This document shows, piece by piece, positions 11,782-24,100 of a DNA stretch of 64,000 nucleotides (position 1 is its first letter; the number at the start of each line of letters is the position of its first letter). A model generated the notes under the pieces. It did not search any database. It worked only from the letters and a program-made list of their open reading frames with translations, and was not told where the DNA came from. Where the stretch lies: positions 4,154,495 through 4,218,494 of the forward strand of contig SSBO01000003.1 in NCBI GenBank assembly GCA_005281725.1, written 5' to 3'. The DNA is from Wuchereria bancrofti (Eukaryota > Nematoda > Chromadorea > Rhabditida > Onchocercidae). The translations under genes and the position numbers were made by a program.

Positions 11782-13006
11782 GTATGTAACATTCATCACT
11801 TTCAATGCATTTGTTATCATCTACAATCTAACAGTGTCACGGATTAATGTTCATTACGAGTTAATCACGTCAATATCAAGAGATGTGTTGCATGCATGCT
11901 CCCACGATTCGTGTCACCAAAGTGTAGCATGAAAACCGATCATCGTCTAGATTAACGGGCGCAATTTAAAAAATGACTTAATGATTGACTTAAATGACTG
12001 TCATAAATACTTCACGTGTTCAGATATATTCCACAGTGCTTTCATATTGCATGACATGGCCATCTTATCATCAAAATACTAGGATTCGAGCTGTATTCCT
12101 TAATAATGGACAATAAAGTAGCAACACTTTTTTTCATCATTACTATGAGAAGCGTAAAAATAGAACATGATGTGTTTGTTCCACAAATGCAGTAACCAAA
12201 AAGGAACGTCAAAAGCGGCAAATTGAAGAACCAACAATATATTGGGGAACTAATCGGATATTTACGAAACTTGATAATACTATTGCTAGTATGATAACAA
12301 CTATCGCAATTTATGAATTGAACGATATAAATGTGTTTGTTCACTTTTCAGCTAATCATTAATGAATTTTAAAACATATAAAAAAACATGTATTATTATC
12401 GCAACTATTAAATGATATGTTGAGAATTTCTTAGAAAAATGAAAAAATAAGAGTTTGAGTTCAAATGTCTGAGACTAAGGCAATACTGATCAATTGTCAG
12501 CAAAATGATTATGGGAAATAGCATGAACAAACATTAGTTACATGCGAGGGATAGAAAAATAAATTTCAGAAATTTCCTTAAAGGGAATAATTCATTGAAA
12601 CGTATCTTTTCAATTTCATTTTCATTTCTAGTTATATCGCAACAAAATTAAATTGCTTGAAATATGTTGGAGAAACTATTCAAATGATCAACAAACAAGC
12701 TGATAACGGGAGCATGTTTGTCTTAACATTAATTTAATAATGATTTTGAATGAATTTTTATCAAATCAGTCTATTTTTAGTTCCACAAAAATTTCAAATG
12801 ATCAACAAGTAATAAAGAATTAACAAAAGAATAAATTCTGCAGAATATGGATTTTCATTTTAATTATTTATTGGATGCTAGTACCCGTATTCATTTGGGT
12901 TGCAATTATTTTATTTATGTGGAAAAATCTTCGATCGCATTGGCGTAAAATTATCGTACCAATGGCAACTGCGGTAAAACAGCAATACAAGATAGCATTA
13001 CAATAA
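11415..13006 (+). CDS. predicted single-pass membrane protein
   Basis: A gene visible only by phasing exons. The first segment (start possibly 11415, or an internal exon from about 11679) includes LMSIIDDAKMQKMDDLSQTI and ends at 11781 with donor GTATGT. Then come 12193-12334 (TKKERQKRQIEEPTIYWG), 12632-12715 (YIATKLNCLKYVGETIQMI) and 12844-13006. The last exon opens with a strong transmembrane helix (IWIFILIIYWMLVPVFIWVA) followed by a basic tail ending KIALQ. All three junctions keep phase; two donors are GTTTGT. This suggests a helical N-terminal domain, one membrane span and a short cytoplasmic tail. A GCG|GTAAAA donor could give an alternative tail from about 13038. No family is recognised. 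The true N-terminus is uncertain because it overlaps the duplicated segment; no signal peptide is evident. Confidence 0.5.
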
Positions 13007-15928
13007 AACATTGTAGTTTATTTTGTGGTAAAGCATCAGAAGCTAAAGAACATTTCAGAAGCATTGCGAAGCAAGCGGTAATCTATTAAATGTGAAAAAC
13101 GAAATTATGACAATGCCAGCATGGGATGGTTAGCTCTTTCTTTTTTTATAGTAAGCCATGGAATATTTTGTTAAAGTTATTTCATTCATGAATAATTTAA
13201 TTTCAGTCATTTATACTTAAAAAAATATTTGATGCATGTATCCTGCAAATCACAATGCGAACCTTTGATTCGACTGACTCGTTAACTGCGCTGCTCATTT
13301 AGGTTATTGCTGAAAAGATTTTAGATAAGATGACCCTAAGGAACGAAAAGTATTGCCTAAAGCACTAATCGATTAATCATTAATTGACAGGTCACTTGAT
13401 TAGACTTCTTCGCATAGCAGGAAGAAAAAAGTGTACTCAAATTCCAAACAAAAAACTAGTGTCAATTGAAAATGATAATCTAATCCGATATTTTGCTAGT
13501 CACAGTTTTGTTTGAGTTGAAATTATTTTGCTTTTTAATTATTCTCATCTATTTCCATCCCAGTTAAAGTATTATTGTGATCATTGGCCATGAAACTTTA
13601 TGTGTTCAATAGAAATTAAGATATGAAATTAAATTTAGTCCTTTTTTCCGTATGAACCATTCGCTTCATTATTCCTCTGCCATAGCATTTATGCTTCAAA
13701 ACATGTATTGAGACTAATTTGCAGAATTTACGCCTTAGATTTTTTCCCACTTATCCTACATTTGTCGTTCAAATTTCAAAATGATTTTTAGTGTTTGGTA
13801 TACTTTTTACTTTTACCGAATATTATAGCAACTTTTTATGAAAAGAAACATGAAATAAAAGCTGTTAAGTATCTTAAAAACTGGAAATTCAATGTTAACT
13901 TCATGCACAAATGTCAGAAATATTACACTTTTGATGCTATTTTGAATCCCTTTATGCTTCATACGCAAAATCAGTTTGCAAATTTTATGTTGTCTAAGAT
14001 AGTCCAATGACGCTAATAGTTAATTTCGGAATTCGTTTTGCCTGATCATTTCAATAATACGTGTTTTGAACGATACTTGAGAAGAGATAAACTATCTCTG
14101 TATAACAATCATTAAAATCATTATTAAAAATGAGTATAATAGTGAGTATAGATCCAATGATCAAATTAAAGAATATGGTTGGATAGTTTAAATGAAACAA
14201 AAACCAAATTGATTCATTTTAGCTCGTTTTAGATTTTCAAGATTATATTTATACTTTCAAAAAAAGTCATTTTATAAAGAATGAATAATTATGCTTCCAT
14301 TAAGGTATCCTGGAAGCTCGCTTCGAACAGACAACACAATCAGTGCAAGACGAAATTAAATGGTTTCCAGAAGAGGATACGGCTGAAATGCAGAGTCAGG
14401 AAGAAAAAAAGAAGAATACGGAATAGTGAAAGAGCAAATATGTACAATTTAACGTTTTCACAACTTGTCAATTTGATGTCAACAAAACTTTCTGACATTA
14501 ATGAAATCGCCAAAGGTTTTCCGAAATACTGAACAACATGAAAGCGGAAACGTGATGAACCGTTTAGTTGCATATATAAATACAAATAGAGTTTACAAAG
14601 ATATTTTGTCACAAGTCCACTGGAAATTTCAGGAATTTATTCCTCTTCGACTAATCAAATTTATCATGATGAATCGGTATATAAACAATAACAAGTATAA
14701 CTGAGTATGTGTTGATGATGATAATCGCTTGGATAAACATTGTAAAGACAACATATTTGCTATGTGCTAATTAATCTATGGATTATTTCATTAACTGATT
14801 GATAAAATTAACTCGTTCCTGTATAGGAAATTAGGAATCTAAAAATTTTTAAGCGATGTTCCGACATGTTTATTGAAAGGTATTATGTAAAAATTAAAAC
14901 AGCATTCCGGAACTTTCACGCAAATTTGCAAAATGAAGCTAGTTAAGATCGGCAACCCATGTCAAATATTTCCACTTCAGCGAGGAATAGAACTTGATTT
15001 TAGCTATTCATTCAAGATCTAAGTACACAAATTAATCAGCCTAAAGTGGTTATCTTTGTTAGTTTAAATGAATGACAATAGGTTACCGATCGTGAAATGT
15101 TCCAAATGATAAAAATTTTTTGACCTTTTTATGAATCTTTGAAAAAGAAACGGAAGAAACAAATGTTTGAATGACAGACAGTTTAGATATTAGCAAAGTT
15201 CTGTTGTACAATTTTGATTCTAATGGAACGAACTATTTTTTTCTGTCCATTTGAAGATGTTTACATTTCATATCTTTTGATTTCTCTTATATTAAAGAAA
15301 ATTCACCAATTGAATAGAAATGCGAAGCCTCATTGGTGTAGCTGCATTAAACAATGCCCGCTTTCCTGAAGCTTTGGATGAGTAGTGCTATTTTGGAAAG
15401 CAATGCTTACAATTCAATTCAATTCAATTATTCCATAAATACAAAATAAAACAATTCTTATATAAATGTCATCAAATCTTTCAGTGCAGGACGTTCGGCT
15501 CGATAACAATTCCGGTGCATTTCAGTCACACTGGAAATTATAAGCCATCTGCTTCTTCGTCGTCGTTACTGGACATTAGAAAAGAAAAGCTGGAAGTTAT
15601 ATTTCCTTCATTTCAAATGTTGCGCGAAAAATAGTTTGCTTAAGAATAGCAGAAGGTTTATTTTACCGGTACGGAATGTAGGACAGGAATTTTTTTATTA
15701 CACTTGAAGAACGAGGATTACATCAATGCATTTTGAATGAAGTGTATTAGACAAAGTAGTGAATGCTGGAACTGTTAGTATTATGCAAAAAATTCGTGTA
15801 CGGAATTTGAATGGTTGATAATCTGCGCTTAATCATCGCTTGTTTGAAACAAATTTCATGAAGCATCCGCTTCATTCATAAACAACTACTTTTGTGTTTA
15901 GTTTCAATCCGATTGATCAAATTAAACG
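13007..15928. other. mostly non-coding, two possible terminal exons
   Basis: Two short stretches look coding but could not be placed in genes. 14305-14426 reads ILEARFEQTTQSVQDEIKWF and an acidic/basic tail to a stop after KKKNTE. 15485-15634, after TTTCAG, reads CRTFGSITIPVHFSHTGNYK and continues through a Ser-rich run to a stop after MLREK. Both have acceptor-like AGs upstream, but no phased upstream exon was found. The rest, including open frames at 13795-14010 and 14501-14704, shows nothing I can support. Confidence 0.3.
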
Positions 15929-17934
15929 ATGATCGCAAAAAAAAGATCTGCTTTTGTCTTCACCGCTATTTTGTTGTTCTACATGATAATGGTATCAATT
16001 TTATTCTAATTTCAAAATTTTCCTTCTAAATTTTATCAGTTAAGTAGGGTAATCTTTTTCAACATATAAAAGGACTGAAATTGATCAGATTAGAAGTACT
16101 GCCCGAATAAAATGATAAATTTTTACTGATTTGTTAATATTCATCCAATTGCTAGGTTGATTTTTTCCTCCAGGTAGAAGTTACTGTCTCATGTTTCTTT
16201 CATAATCAAACCAAAAAAAAAGACGTCCAACAAAACACACATTTAATAATTTTTAGTAATAAACATCGTTGATGCCAGTTAATGAACTGTGGGAATTTCA
16301 TTGATTCTAATTTATTCCCATCCTCCGATATTTTCACCAACTTCATCATATTTAACAGCACATTATTATAGCTGACTTCAGCAACGTCCTCCACGACATC
16401 AAAATCAACAACAACTGTGACAACTTCTACAGCGTCCTCCACGACATCAAAATCAACAACAACTGTGACAACTTCTACAGCGTCCTCCACGCCATCAAAA
16501 TCAACAACAACTGNNNNNNNNNNNNNNNNNNNNNNNNNNNNNNNNNNNNNNNNNNNNNNNNNNNNNNNNNNNNNNNNNNNNNNNNNNNNNNNNNNNNNNN
16601 NNNNNNNNNNNNNNNNNNNNNNNNNNNNNNNNNNNNNNNNNNNNNNNNNNNNNNNNNNNNNNNNNNNNNNNNNNNNNNNNNNNNNNNNNNNNNNNNNNNN
16701 NNNNNNNNNNNNNNNNNNNNNNNNNNNNNNNNNNNNNNNNNNNNNNNNNNNNNNNNNNNNNNNNNNNNNNNNNNNNNNNNNNNNNNNNNNNNNNNNNNNN
16801 NNNNNNNNNNNNNNNNNNNNNNNNNNNNNNNNNNNNNNNNNNNNNNNNNNNNNNNNNNNNNNNNNNNNNNNNNNNNNNNNNNNNNNNNNNNNNNNNNNNN
16901 NNNNNNNNNNNNNNNNNNNNNNNNNNNNNNNNNNNNNNNNNNNNNNNNNNNNNNNNNNNNNNNNNNNNNNNNNNNNNNNNNNNNNNNNNNNNNNNNNNNN
17001 NNNNNNNNNNNNNNNNNNNNNNNNNNNNNNNNNNNNNNNNNNNNNNNNNNNNNNNNNNNNNNNNNNNNNNNNNNNNNNNNNNNNNNNNNNNNNNNNNNNN
17101 NNNNNNNNNNNNNNNNNNNNNNNNNNNNNNNNNNNNNNNNNNNNNNNNNNNNNNNNNNNNNNNNNNNNNNNNNNNNNNNNNNNNNNNNNNNNNNNNNNNN
17201 NNNNNNNNNNNNNNNNNNNNNNNNNNNNNNNNNNNNNNNNNNNNNNNNNNNNNNNNNNNNNNNNNNNNNNNNNNNNNNNNNNNNNNNNNNNNNNNNNNNN
17301 NNNNNNNNNNNNNNNNNNNNNNNNNNNNNNNNNNNNNNNNNNNNNNNNNNNNNNNNNNNNNNNNNNNNNNNNNNNNNNNNNNNNNNNNACAGCGTCCTCT
17401 ACGACATCAAAATTAACAACATCTGTGACAACTTCTACAGCGTCCTCCACGACATCAAAATCAACAACAACTGTGACAACTTCTACAGCGTCCTCCACGA
17501 CATCAAAATCAACAACAACTGTAACAACTTCTACAGCGTCCTCCACGACATCAAAATCAACAACAACTGTAACAACTTCTACAGCGCCCTCCACGACATC
17601 AAAATCAACAACAACAGTAACAACTTCTACAGCGCCCTCCACGACATCAAAATCAACAACAACAGTAACAACTTCTACAGCGCCCTCCACGACATCAAAA
17701 TCAACAACAACAGTAACAACTTCTACAGCGCCCTCCACGACATCAAAATCAACAACAACAGTAACAACTTCTACAGCGCCCTCCACGACACCAAAATCAA
17801 CAACAACAGTAACGCCAGTTCCTAAAGGGGAAACACAGAATTGTTGGTATTGGTGGTATTGGTGGTGTTGGTGGTGTCCATCAAGTACTGTTTGTTTTTG
17901 GAGCGTGTGGAGTTCGAGTTACATGTATTCATAG
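15929..17934 (+). CDS. secreted mucin-like Thr/Ser-rich repeat protein
   Basis: Exon 1 (15929-15991) encodes MIAKKRSAFVFTAILLFYMI, a signal peptide, ending ATG|GTATCA. Exon 2 begins at 16372 after TTATAG, in phase, with LTSATSSTTSKS and continues into tandem 15-residue repeats of the type TTVTTSTASSTTSKS. These Ser/Thr-rich repeats are probable O-glycosylation substrates, as in surface-coat mucins. An 875-base N run interrupts the array but the frame is kept. After the array the frame reads TPVPKGETQN and then an odd Trp/Cys tail (CWYWWYWWCWWC) to TAG at 17934. In another frame the same DNA gives a Gly/Ile/Val-rich segment (GGIGGIGGVGG), so the tail frame is uncertain. The opposite strand is also open through the repeats; the signal peptide and splice phase favour the plus strand. 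Confidence 0.65.
16372..17815 (+). repeat. 45-bp coding minisatellite
   Basis: Tandem 45-base units (15 codons) with core GCGTCCTCCACGACATCAAA followed by ATCAACAACAACTGTGACAA. Three units are readable before the gap and about ten after it. Variants are ordered: GTGACA units give way to GTAACA, then GCGTCC becomes GCGCCC (Ser to Pro) and ACT becomes ACA towards the 3' end. This is as expected from successive local duplication. The array has no unique spacers, so it is not a CRISPR. Confidence 0.95.
16514..17388. other. assembly gap of 875 N inside the minisatellite
   Basis: The N run lies between repeat units. A gap that exactly restored repeat register would be 11 bases plus a multiple of 45; 875 is not, so the copy number in the genome is unknown, although the length happens to keep the reading frame. 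Confidence 0.97.
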
Positions 17935-18165
17935 TACATGTAATCTTTTCGAATTCTTGTTTCTATAGCTCCTGTGATTCCACTGCTGTAAGACGTACGC
18001 TAATGACTACAGTAAAACGTGTATCATCAACTCCTTCTCCAATAGCAATTGTAGCTGCTGGTTGTGTTGGTGGTTTTTATTTCATCANATCTGTTCTTTG
18101 AATTACTGGAGTTTTTATGTGCGGAATTTTTGGTATTCATGGTACATGTAACTTTTAGAATCCAT
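17805..18165 (+). repeat. diverged tandem duplication of the mucin 3' end
   Basis: 17805-17955 and 18003-18165 resemble each other in the same order. Each has an ACAGTAA-type Thr codon run, then a GTTGG/GGTGG-rich stretch (TTGGTGGTGTTGGTGG versus GGTTGTGTTGGTGG), then a GGAGT...ATTCATAGTACATGTAA versus GGTATTCATGGTACATGTAA block. In one frame both encode a motif like CG....IH.TCN. The second copy has a single N at 18088 and no clear open frame through it. It may be a relic of a neighbouring gene copy. Confidence 0.55.
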
Positions 18166-18169
18166 TTAA

Positions 18170-19700
18170 TTTTCTTTCCCATAACTAAAACATTGAAAAG
18201 CAATAGATCAGTTGAGAGATGCTTCAGAAAGCTATTCATGGCCTTTTGGTATCACTTTAATGGTTGTTATGATTTTGATCAATAAATGTCAGTTATCAGA
18301 ATTGAAAAAAGTAAGGAACGTGCTTCCATTGATGTTCCCGTTAATTAATATTTGTATTCTAATTTATGAAATTGATTTTGATCAATAAATGCTGATGCAG
18401 TGGTGACACAAATATCTTATTTTAAAGGTTTTCAAGATTTAAAGATTTTATTTTCAAAATTGAAGATTTTCGCACAAATATTCGATGCAATCTGAGTGCT
18501 TTGAGCTTCTGTATTTTACATGGAACCAGATCATTACTGATAGTAGTATCGTATTGCATATAATTTAGGTAGTTTTCGGTGGTGGTAATCTTATATAAGA
18601 GATTTTGGACAATAAACGAATATTGAAAAAATATAGCGTTACATATAATTTAGGTAACTTTTATTCTGAACTCCTTGTTTAGGTAATTTTGATGCTTCAC
18701 AGACAAAACTTATTGTAAAGATTTATTATTTTTGGATGATTGGTGGTAACCTTTCCAGCAATTATTTTTCAATTGAAAATGGTTTCATGGTTTCAAAGTT
18801 TTGTAGTTTAGAATTATCAAAAGGTTAAAGTGATGATTCTCCATAAAGCAAGCCTGGTAATGAATTCTAATTCCTTATATATCGGCATATTATAATGTAA
18901 TCCCATCGGATACAAAAATACCTAATGTAAGTGAAAAAAGGGGCTGTGTAAAGGAATATCTGATAACAGAGTAACGATTGAAATGCGACTGGTTATCTAT
19001 CAGATAGAAAACTTTTGCATATATATTGGTTTTCGACAATTAAAGTTCATTAAAGATAAGCATGGTAATCAAAGTAAGGATAAGAAATAAGCTAAATGAC
19101 TTATCACATTAGATATTGTAACATTTATTAAATTGCAGTTTATGCAATGGATCACTTAAGTAAAAAATATTTACAACACATTATTGCAACGCCAGGTTGT
19201 ATACTCAGTTCGTATTATAAACAGAATAAGCGATGACTACTTTTTTCTTTTATTTCCTTAGCTTTAGGATATTTGGGTATATGAAATGTATAACTTAATT
19301 TTAATTAAAATAGAACTATTAATTAATTAGATAGAAAAGGATGCTGTATGTTGTTGATCATATAGTTTTAGTGTATTTTGCAGAAAATATTCACTGTAGC
19401 GCTCTTCATTTGATTCCGCAGCTTTCTTCGAAGAGAACAACGTTACTGAGTATTCTGTCCATTTCATCAGTATAATAATACTGTGAATGACTTCAGCTGT
19501 TCAGTACCAACTACTCTTCGTAAAATTTGATTTGACGGTGTCATATATGATGCTATACCACATAAAAACCTTTCAATTTTTATTTCGTCCAGTAAATGCT
19601 TAAATTTGAATAATTTTCAAGAAAAGCGTTCAGAACTGGTTGCAGAAACGTCTTGAGCGCCTCACTTATCAATATCACAATTTCAGCATCTTTCACTGTT
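18170..19700. other. AT-rich spacer
   Basis: I see no supported gene between the mucin relic and the minus-strand membrane protein. A phrase TTTTGATCAATAAATG occurs twice (about 18272 and 18376), indicating a small local duplication with AATAAA-like sites. Confidence 0.4.
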
Positions 19701-19705
19701 TTACT

Positions 19706-20401
19706 TCAGTGCCCTTTTTTAACCATTCGTTTCCAACAATTTACTATGTAAAAAGCGAATCCAAATAACGTCAATATGACAATATATGTAATCGCAGACC
19801 AAAACAATTCCGAAGCTGTACGATTTCAAAAATTTATGTGAGAAAAATGATGGTTATTGGATTACTATCGTTGGCCTTCGTCCTTGCAGTAATATGCCAT
19901 ATAGAATTTACAGATAATAAAGGAAGTATTTACCTTCCCCACTGTCTCGTCGAAAGACGTAGATTCGATAGAGGAATACAAAAACAGTTAGTACAGCTAA
20001 TGTTATCTGCAATTTTCTTCTTATGCTGAAGCACCATTTTTCAAAACCAATCTATGAAATGGTCTTTTAATCATCATAAACAATAGTAAAATTTGAAAGA
20101 AATAGAAAGGAAATTGAAATTGATTTCCATTCTAATTTTTTTCAATCATTTTAATACTCAAATTTTTTTTAGAAAACAGACATTTTTATCACCAACTAAC
20201 AATCATCCAAATTAGCAGTAAGATGAATAGTTTTCTCTCGGTTGTTACGGCAAACACGTTCACGATTGAAACAATCAGAAGTATAATAATAAGTAGAAAA
20301 TTTGGAACTGAATCTAACGTGAATCCATAATCTATCAGGCCACGTATGCAAATTACCATTGTTGAAACTAAGAATAGCACCAATATTGCGTATATCCATA
20401 T
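19706..20401 (-). CDS. predicted multi-pass (about four-helix) membrane protein, 5' end missing
   Basis: Minus-strand exons join in phase: 20401-20201 (acceptor ATTCCAG, donor GTTAGT), 20006-19934 (acceptor TTGCAG, donor GTAAAT) and 19815-19706 (acceptor GTACAG, stop TGA). The first modelled exon carries two hydrophobic helices (IWIYAILVLFLVSTMVICI and a LLIIILLIVSIVNVF segment). A third spans the junction (LFILLLIWMI then ITLAVLTVFVFL), and the last exon has the fourth (AITYIVILTLFGFAFYIV) followed by a basic KRMVKKGH end. No exon with the start codon was found; reading on without a splice gives an AFSALFQ extension but no ATG. The layout resembles small four-TM proteins common in nematodes; no family is named. 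An open frame on the opposite strand at 19838-20029 overlaps it and is probably a shadow. Confidence 0.55.
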
Positions 20402-21165
20402 CTGGAATAATGCACTGAAAGCCCTTTCGCTTTTTTCGCATTTCACATTTGTTTTTATTATTTAATATCATGAAATCCTTCTTTACATCACCGACATATT
20501 ATGATAACTGTATATCTCATAGAGCTGTATCATTAAGAACAACGGCACCATTTTTGTCATTAATGTTTTATCAGGATATAAGTTTTGAAAAATTTACAGT
20601 GATCGGTACAGAAAGCAATTCGTTGGTTTTTTTATCCTTCTTCACATCACCGGTATTATAACTTCTTAACATTTTCTTATTAGAAAATTTCCTCTTAAAA
20701 TTTTTTGTTTCTGTTTTTTAAAAAATTTTATGATTCAGCTTTATCGTTTAAAATTCTGCGAAGAAAAGTTTTTTCATCACAGTGAACACCGATACAGAAC
20801 GATCGCCCGCAAATAGTGTGACAAGGCACCAATTTTTCTCAATGACCAATAAGGTAATAATGAAATTAGTTCAAAGTTAGTACAATTTATACATTTCTTA
20901 CCATTCATTTGTTTTAAACAAATTTCTTTCTCGGATTTATTTGTCTTTTTTTTACTGTAATTCATTAACCGCTATAAGATATGTAAATTTCAGCATATAT
21001 TAATAAGGATATTGTGATTTGCTTATTTTGCTTTATTTGCCTATATTAACAACTGGTTCATCGGTATGACATTCTCTTTCATTGGTAAATGCTTCCTTTT
21101 CTTCGTCACTTGACAATTCTTATTAATCTATCGGTGAAAATTTCTAACGCTATTCATTTGTTTAT

Positions 21166-24100
21166 ATGTCCGTTTATTTTATAGGTAAATTGTGGACTGT
21201 AATTATTGGCATTTGTTTGTTAGATATAATTGAGCCAGTTGATGGCCAATCTCCTTTTATGAAATCAAAAAAACGGCGTTATAAATTGATTCCGTTTTAT
21301 GATGGTGATATAAAAATTAGCGATCCCAGTAAACCTGTAAGATTTTTAAAGGATCTTGAAAAACAAGGTTTAGTTCAATTTTGTCACATTCATTAATAGA
21401 AGGAATTAAAATAAAAGATTGCGTCCATCGCTTAATCACATCCTTCGTATTAAGTTTCGGCTTTTTGAGCTATTCCATAATCGAACAAAGATTCAATTTC
21501 ATCGGACAAGCTAAATCAAGATATGTATTCACCTGACGATTAACAAAATCTGTTTCAGTCTAAAAATCCTAACTAACTATTAACGACTTCATTTGCTCTA
21601 ACACAACTTGCAAATCACTTGTTGTGAACTACAGATATAATAGAAAAATTGTATTAGTTTTTCTGAGTTCAATAACTAATTGGTTTGAAATGAAACTCAT
21701 TATCTCACCTAAATCTATATGTTAAAAAAGCTTTCAACAAAAAACATTATTTTAAGTTTAATGAAATTTTGTTCAAACAGTGATAAAATGATAATTCATT
21801 TATTGAGCCAAAATAACAACTGACTTAAAAATAATGTAAGTTATTGCAATAATTAATTAATAATGCACTGCATTTATTACAGTAAATGATGAATGTTTAA
21901 TGAAAAACCGAAATAATTTTTATAATATGTCAAAGCAATTTTGTTTTATTTGAATATTCCTTAAACAAATATAAAACTCTCAGTTTTATACTTCATTTGT
22001 CCAGCTTTCATCTAAGTTCATCTAAATTTTCTAGAAAGCTACAATCTGTTGACAAAGAATACGTGCATTGCTTAACATATTTTAACTTGCTCTCAATTTT
22101 ATGTTAAGATCTTTTAGTCCGACAACCAAACTTATTTCGACGGTCAAAATTAACTTTCTTTGTTATAAACTAATCCTACTTGCAATGTTGAAATGTTGTA
22201 GAGGTCTTCCAGTTTAACAGCCATTCTTATAAGCAACTGACGTAATAAAGCAATATTGCTTCCACTTCATAGGGTGAAGATTACTTAAGGGCGAGTAATC
22301 ACTCAAATTACTGTAATGTGCTTTGATATGATCCAACGTCCACTATATAAGAAGTTAAAACCGTTGTTTACGATCAGTCTTTAGCAACAGTAAGCTTCAA
22401 CTCTTCCTGCACCCTATCAACCTCAATTCAACGAGAACCTGAAGACAACCCCAATCAAAGTCTCCCACGATTGATTAATTGTAATATTACCTAATAATCC
22501 TTATAACGTCAATCAATAAATGTTTATCCCAACTAATTTGCGTAAACTAATCAACAATAAGGCCTTCATAGATCAATCAAATGATTGTAAAATTTCCCGA
22601 TACTAATATTGTCAATAATTCTTCCTATTAACGACCGTCTTAACAGTTTTATTTAAATTGTTACTTAAATTCATAATATTTAAAAAAAATATTGGACTGA
22701 AAGATCATTTTCCTGTATATTGTTGAGAAATCGTATCTCTTGGTTGTGGTTTGGAGTTGATATAGACGGATGTGTTGAACGGAGCTTGTCCTAACGACTA
22801 CGAGTATGAGGTGAAGAGGAAAAAATAAACTGATGGGAAACTTAAAGGATTTAACTTAAAGGGTTTAATTAAATGGGCGCGAGTGAGCAGTCGATATATA
22901 GCTTACTGATACCAAAAACTGACTCAAACAAAAGATTTAATTTCTACTTAGTGCTCATGGGCTTATAACAAGCGCATGATTACAGTGAGCAAAGAGAGTA
23001 TCAAATGATCTTCACTCCCTATACAATAAGAGATTTTAGCATTATGTCAGTTACTCAGAGGAATAACTGTTAGATTAGAAAACGTTTACAATATTTTGAA
23101 ATTACAAACATATTTGGTTTAGAATAAAAGAGTAACTTTTAATATATTATACAATGCACATAATCTTTATTAACAATAGAAAAACTCTAGACAATGCAGA
23201 TAAGCTTAGTTACAACTGGAACATGATTGTTGGATAAATGATTGCTTACATGAGATGCAATTTGAAACAATTTTATATTTCTTTAAAGAATATTCAATTA
23301 AGACAAACTTTAGTCATGTAGATTAATGCAATTTTATTAAGATATATTACTATAATTCGGCTTTTCCAACATATGTAAGTGGAATAAAGATATTTCTTTC
23401 AAGTTTTGTTTTTTCATGTCACATTCTTCTCTTTTTTTATGTTCATTTGTTTTTATGAAATTTCCTTCAAGGCATTGATTCAAGATCTTTCACTACTAAG
23501 CCATGTGTTGAATAATACGGCAGACACGGTGTTTGGTTCCAAGGATATAGCCCGTGATTTATTAACATTTTTTGCCGACTTAGAACAAATTATGATGTTA
23601 GCATTTTTCCTTGTTTAAAAGAAAAGCAAGCATGAACAGATAATTTCGTTTTGCATTTCTGAAAGATTGAAGATAATCTCTAAAATAATAATCAGCGGGT
23701 TTAAAAAATTTTTAAAACGCTAAACAAATTTTTTGCAGGCAATGGTTATTTCTATTTCTGATATGTTCAAGCATTTTTCACATGGCTGCATGCGCTTGCA
23801 TCGGTTGCTGCGCATGTTATGTTTTCAAAAATGATATTCGAAGTACACTTAAGGTGAAATTTAGGAAGCAAGGAATGAAATTCCAAAAACTGAAAAAAAT
23901 GGAAAAATTCATTTTGAAGTTGAATTTGACGAAAAATCTTTATGGTTGTGCAGTTAATGATGTAGTAACTCCAATGAATTTTAGTTTGCAAAACGGCAAG
24001 CTAAATCACCTGATCAGACACCAGGAGCAAATGATGTAACAGGAGGGGAGTTACCCGCTGAACCTTCACCAACAGTTTCTGTAAGTGCTAATGCACAAGC

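Noticed and set aside
16206..17786. 526-codon minus-strand ORF across the minisatellite
   Set aside because: It is the complement of the Thr/Ser repeat, depends on the N gap, and has no signal peptide or splice context; the plus strand has both.
16372..17815. Possible CRISPR-like array
   Set aside because: The repeats are directly contiguous without unique spacers and the genome is eukaryotic.
19838..20029. Plus-strand ORF with a signal-peptide-like start (MMVIGLLSLAFVLAVICH)
   Set aside because: It overlaps two phased minus-strand exons coding for membrane helices; hydrophobic helices often give hydrophobic complements. The minus model keeps phase over three exons.
20782..20852. Possible plus-strand exon (ERSPANSVTRHQFFSMTNK) between TCACAG and GTAATA
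   Set aside because: Its phase does not join the next plausible plus exon at 21166/21186, and nothing upstream fits; it may be chance.
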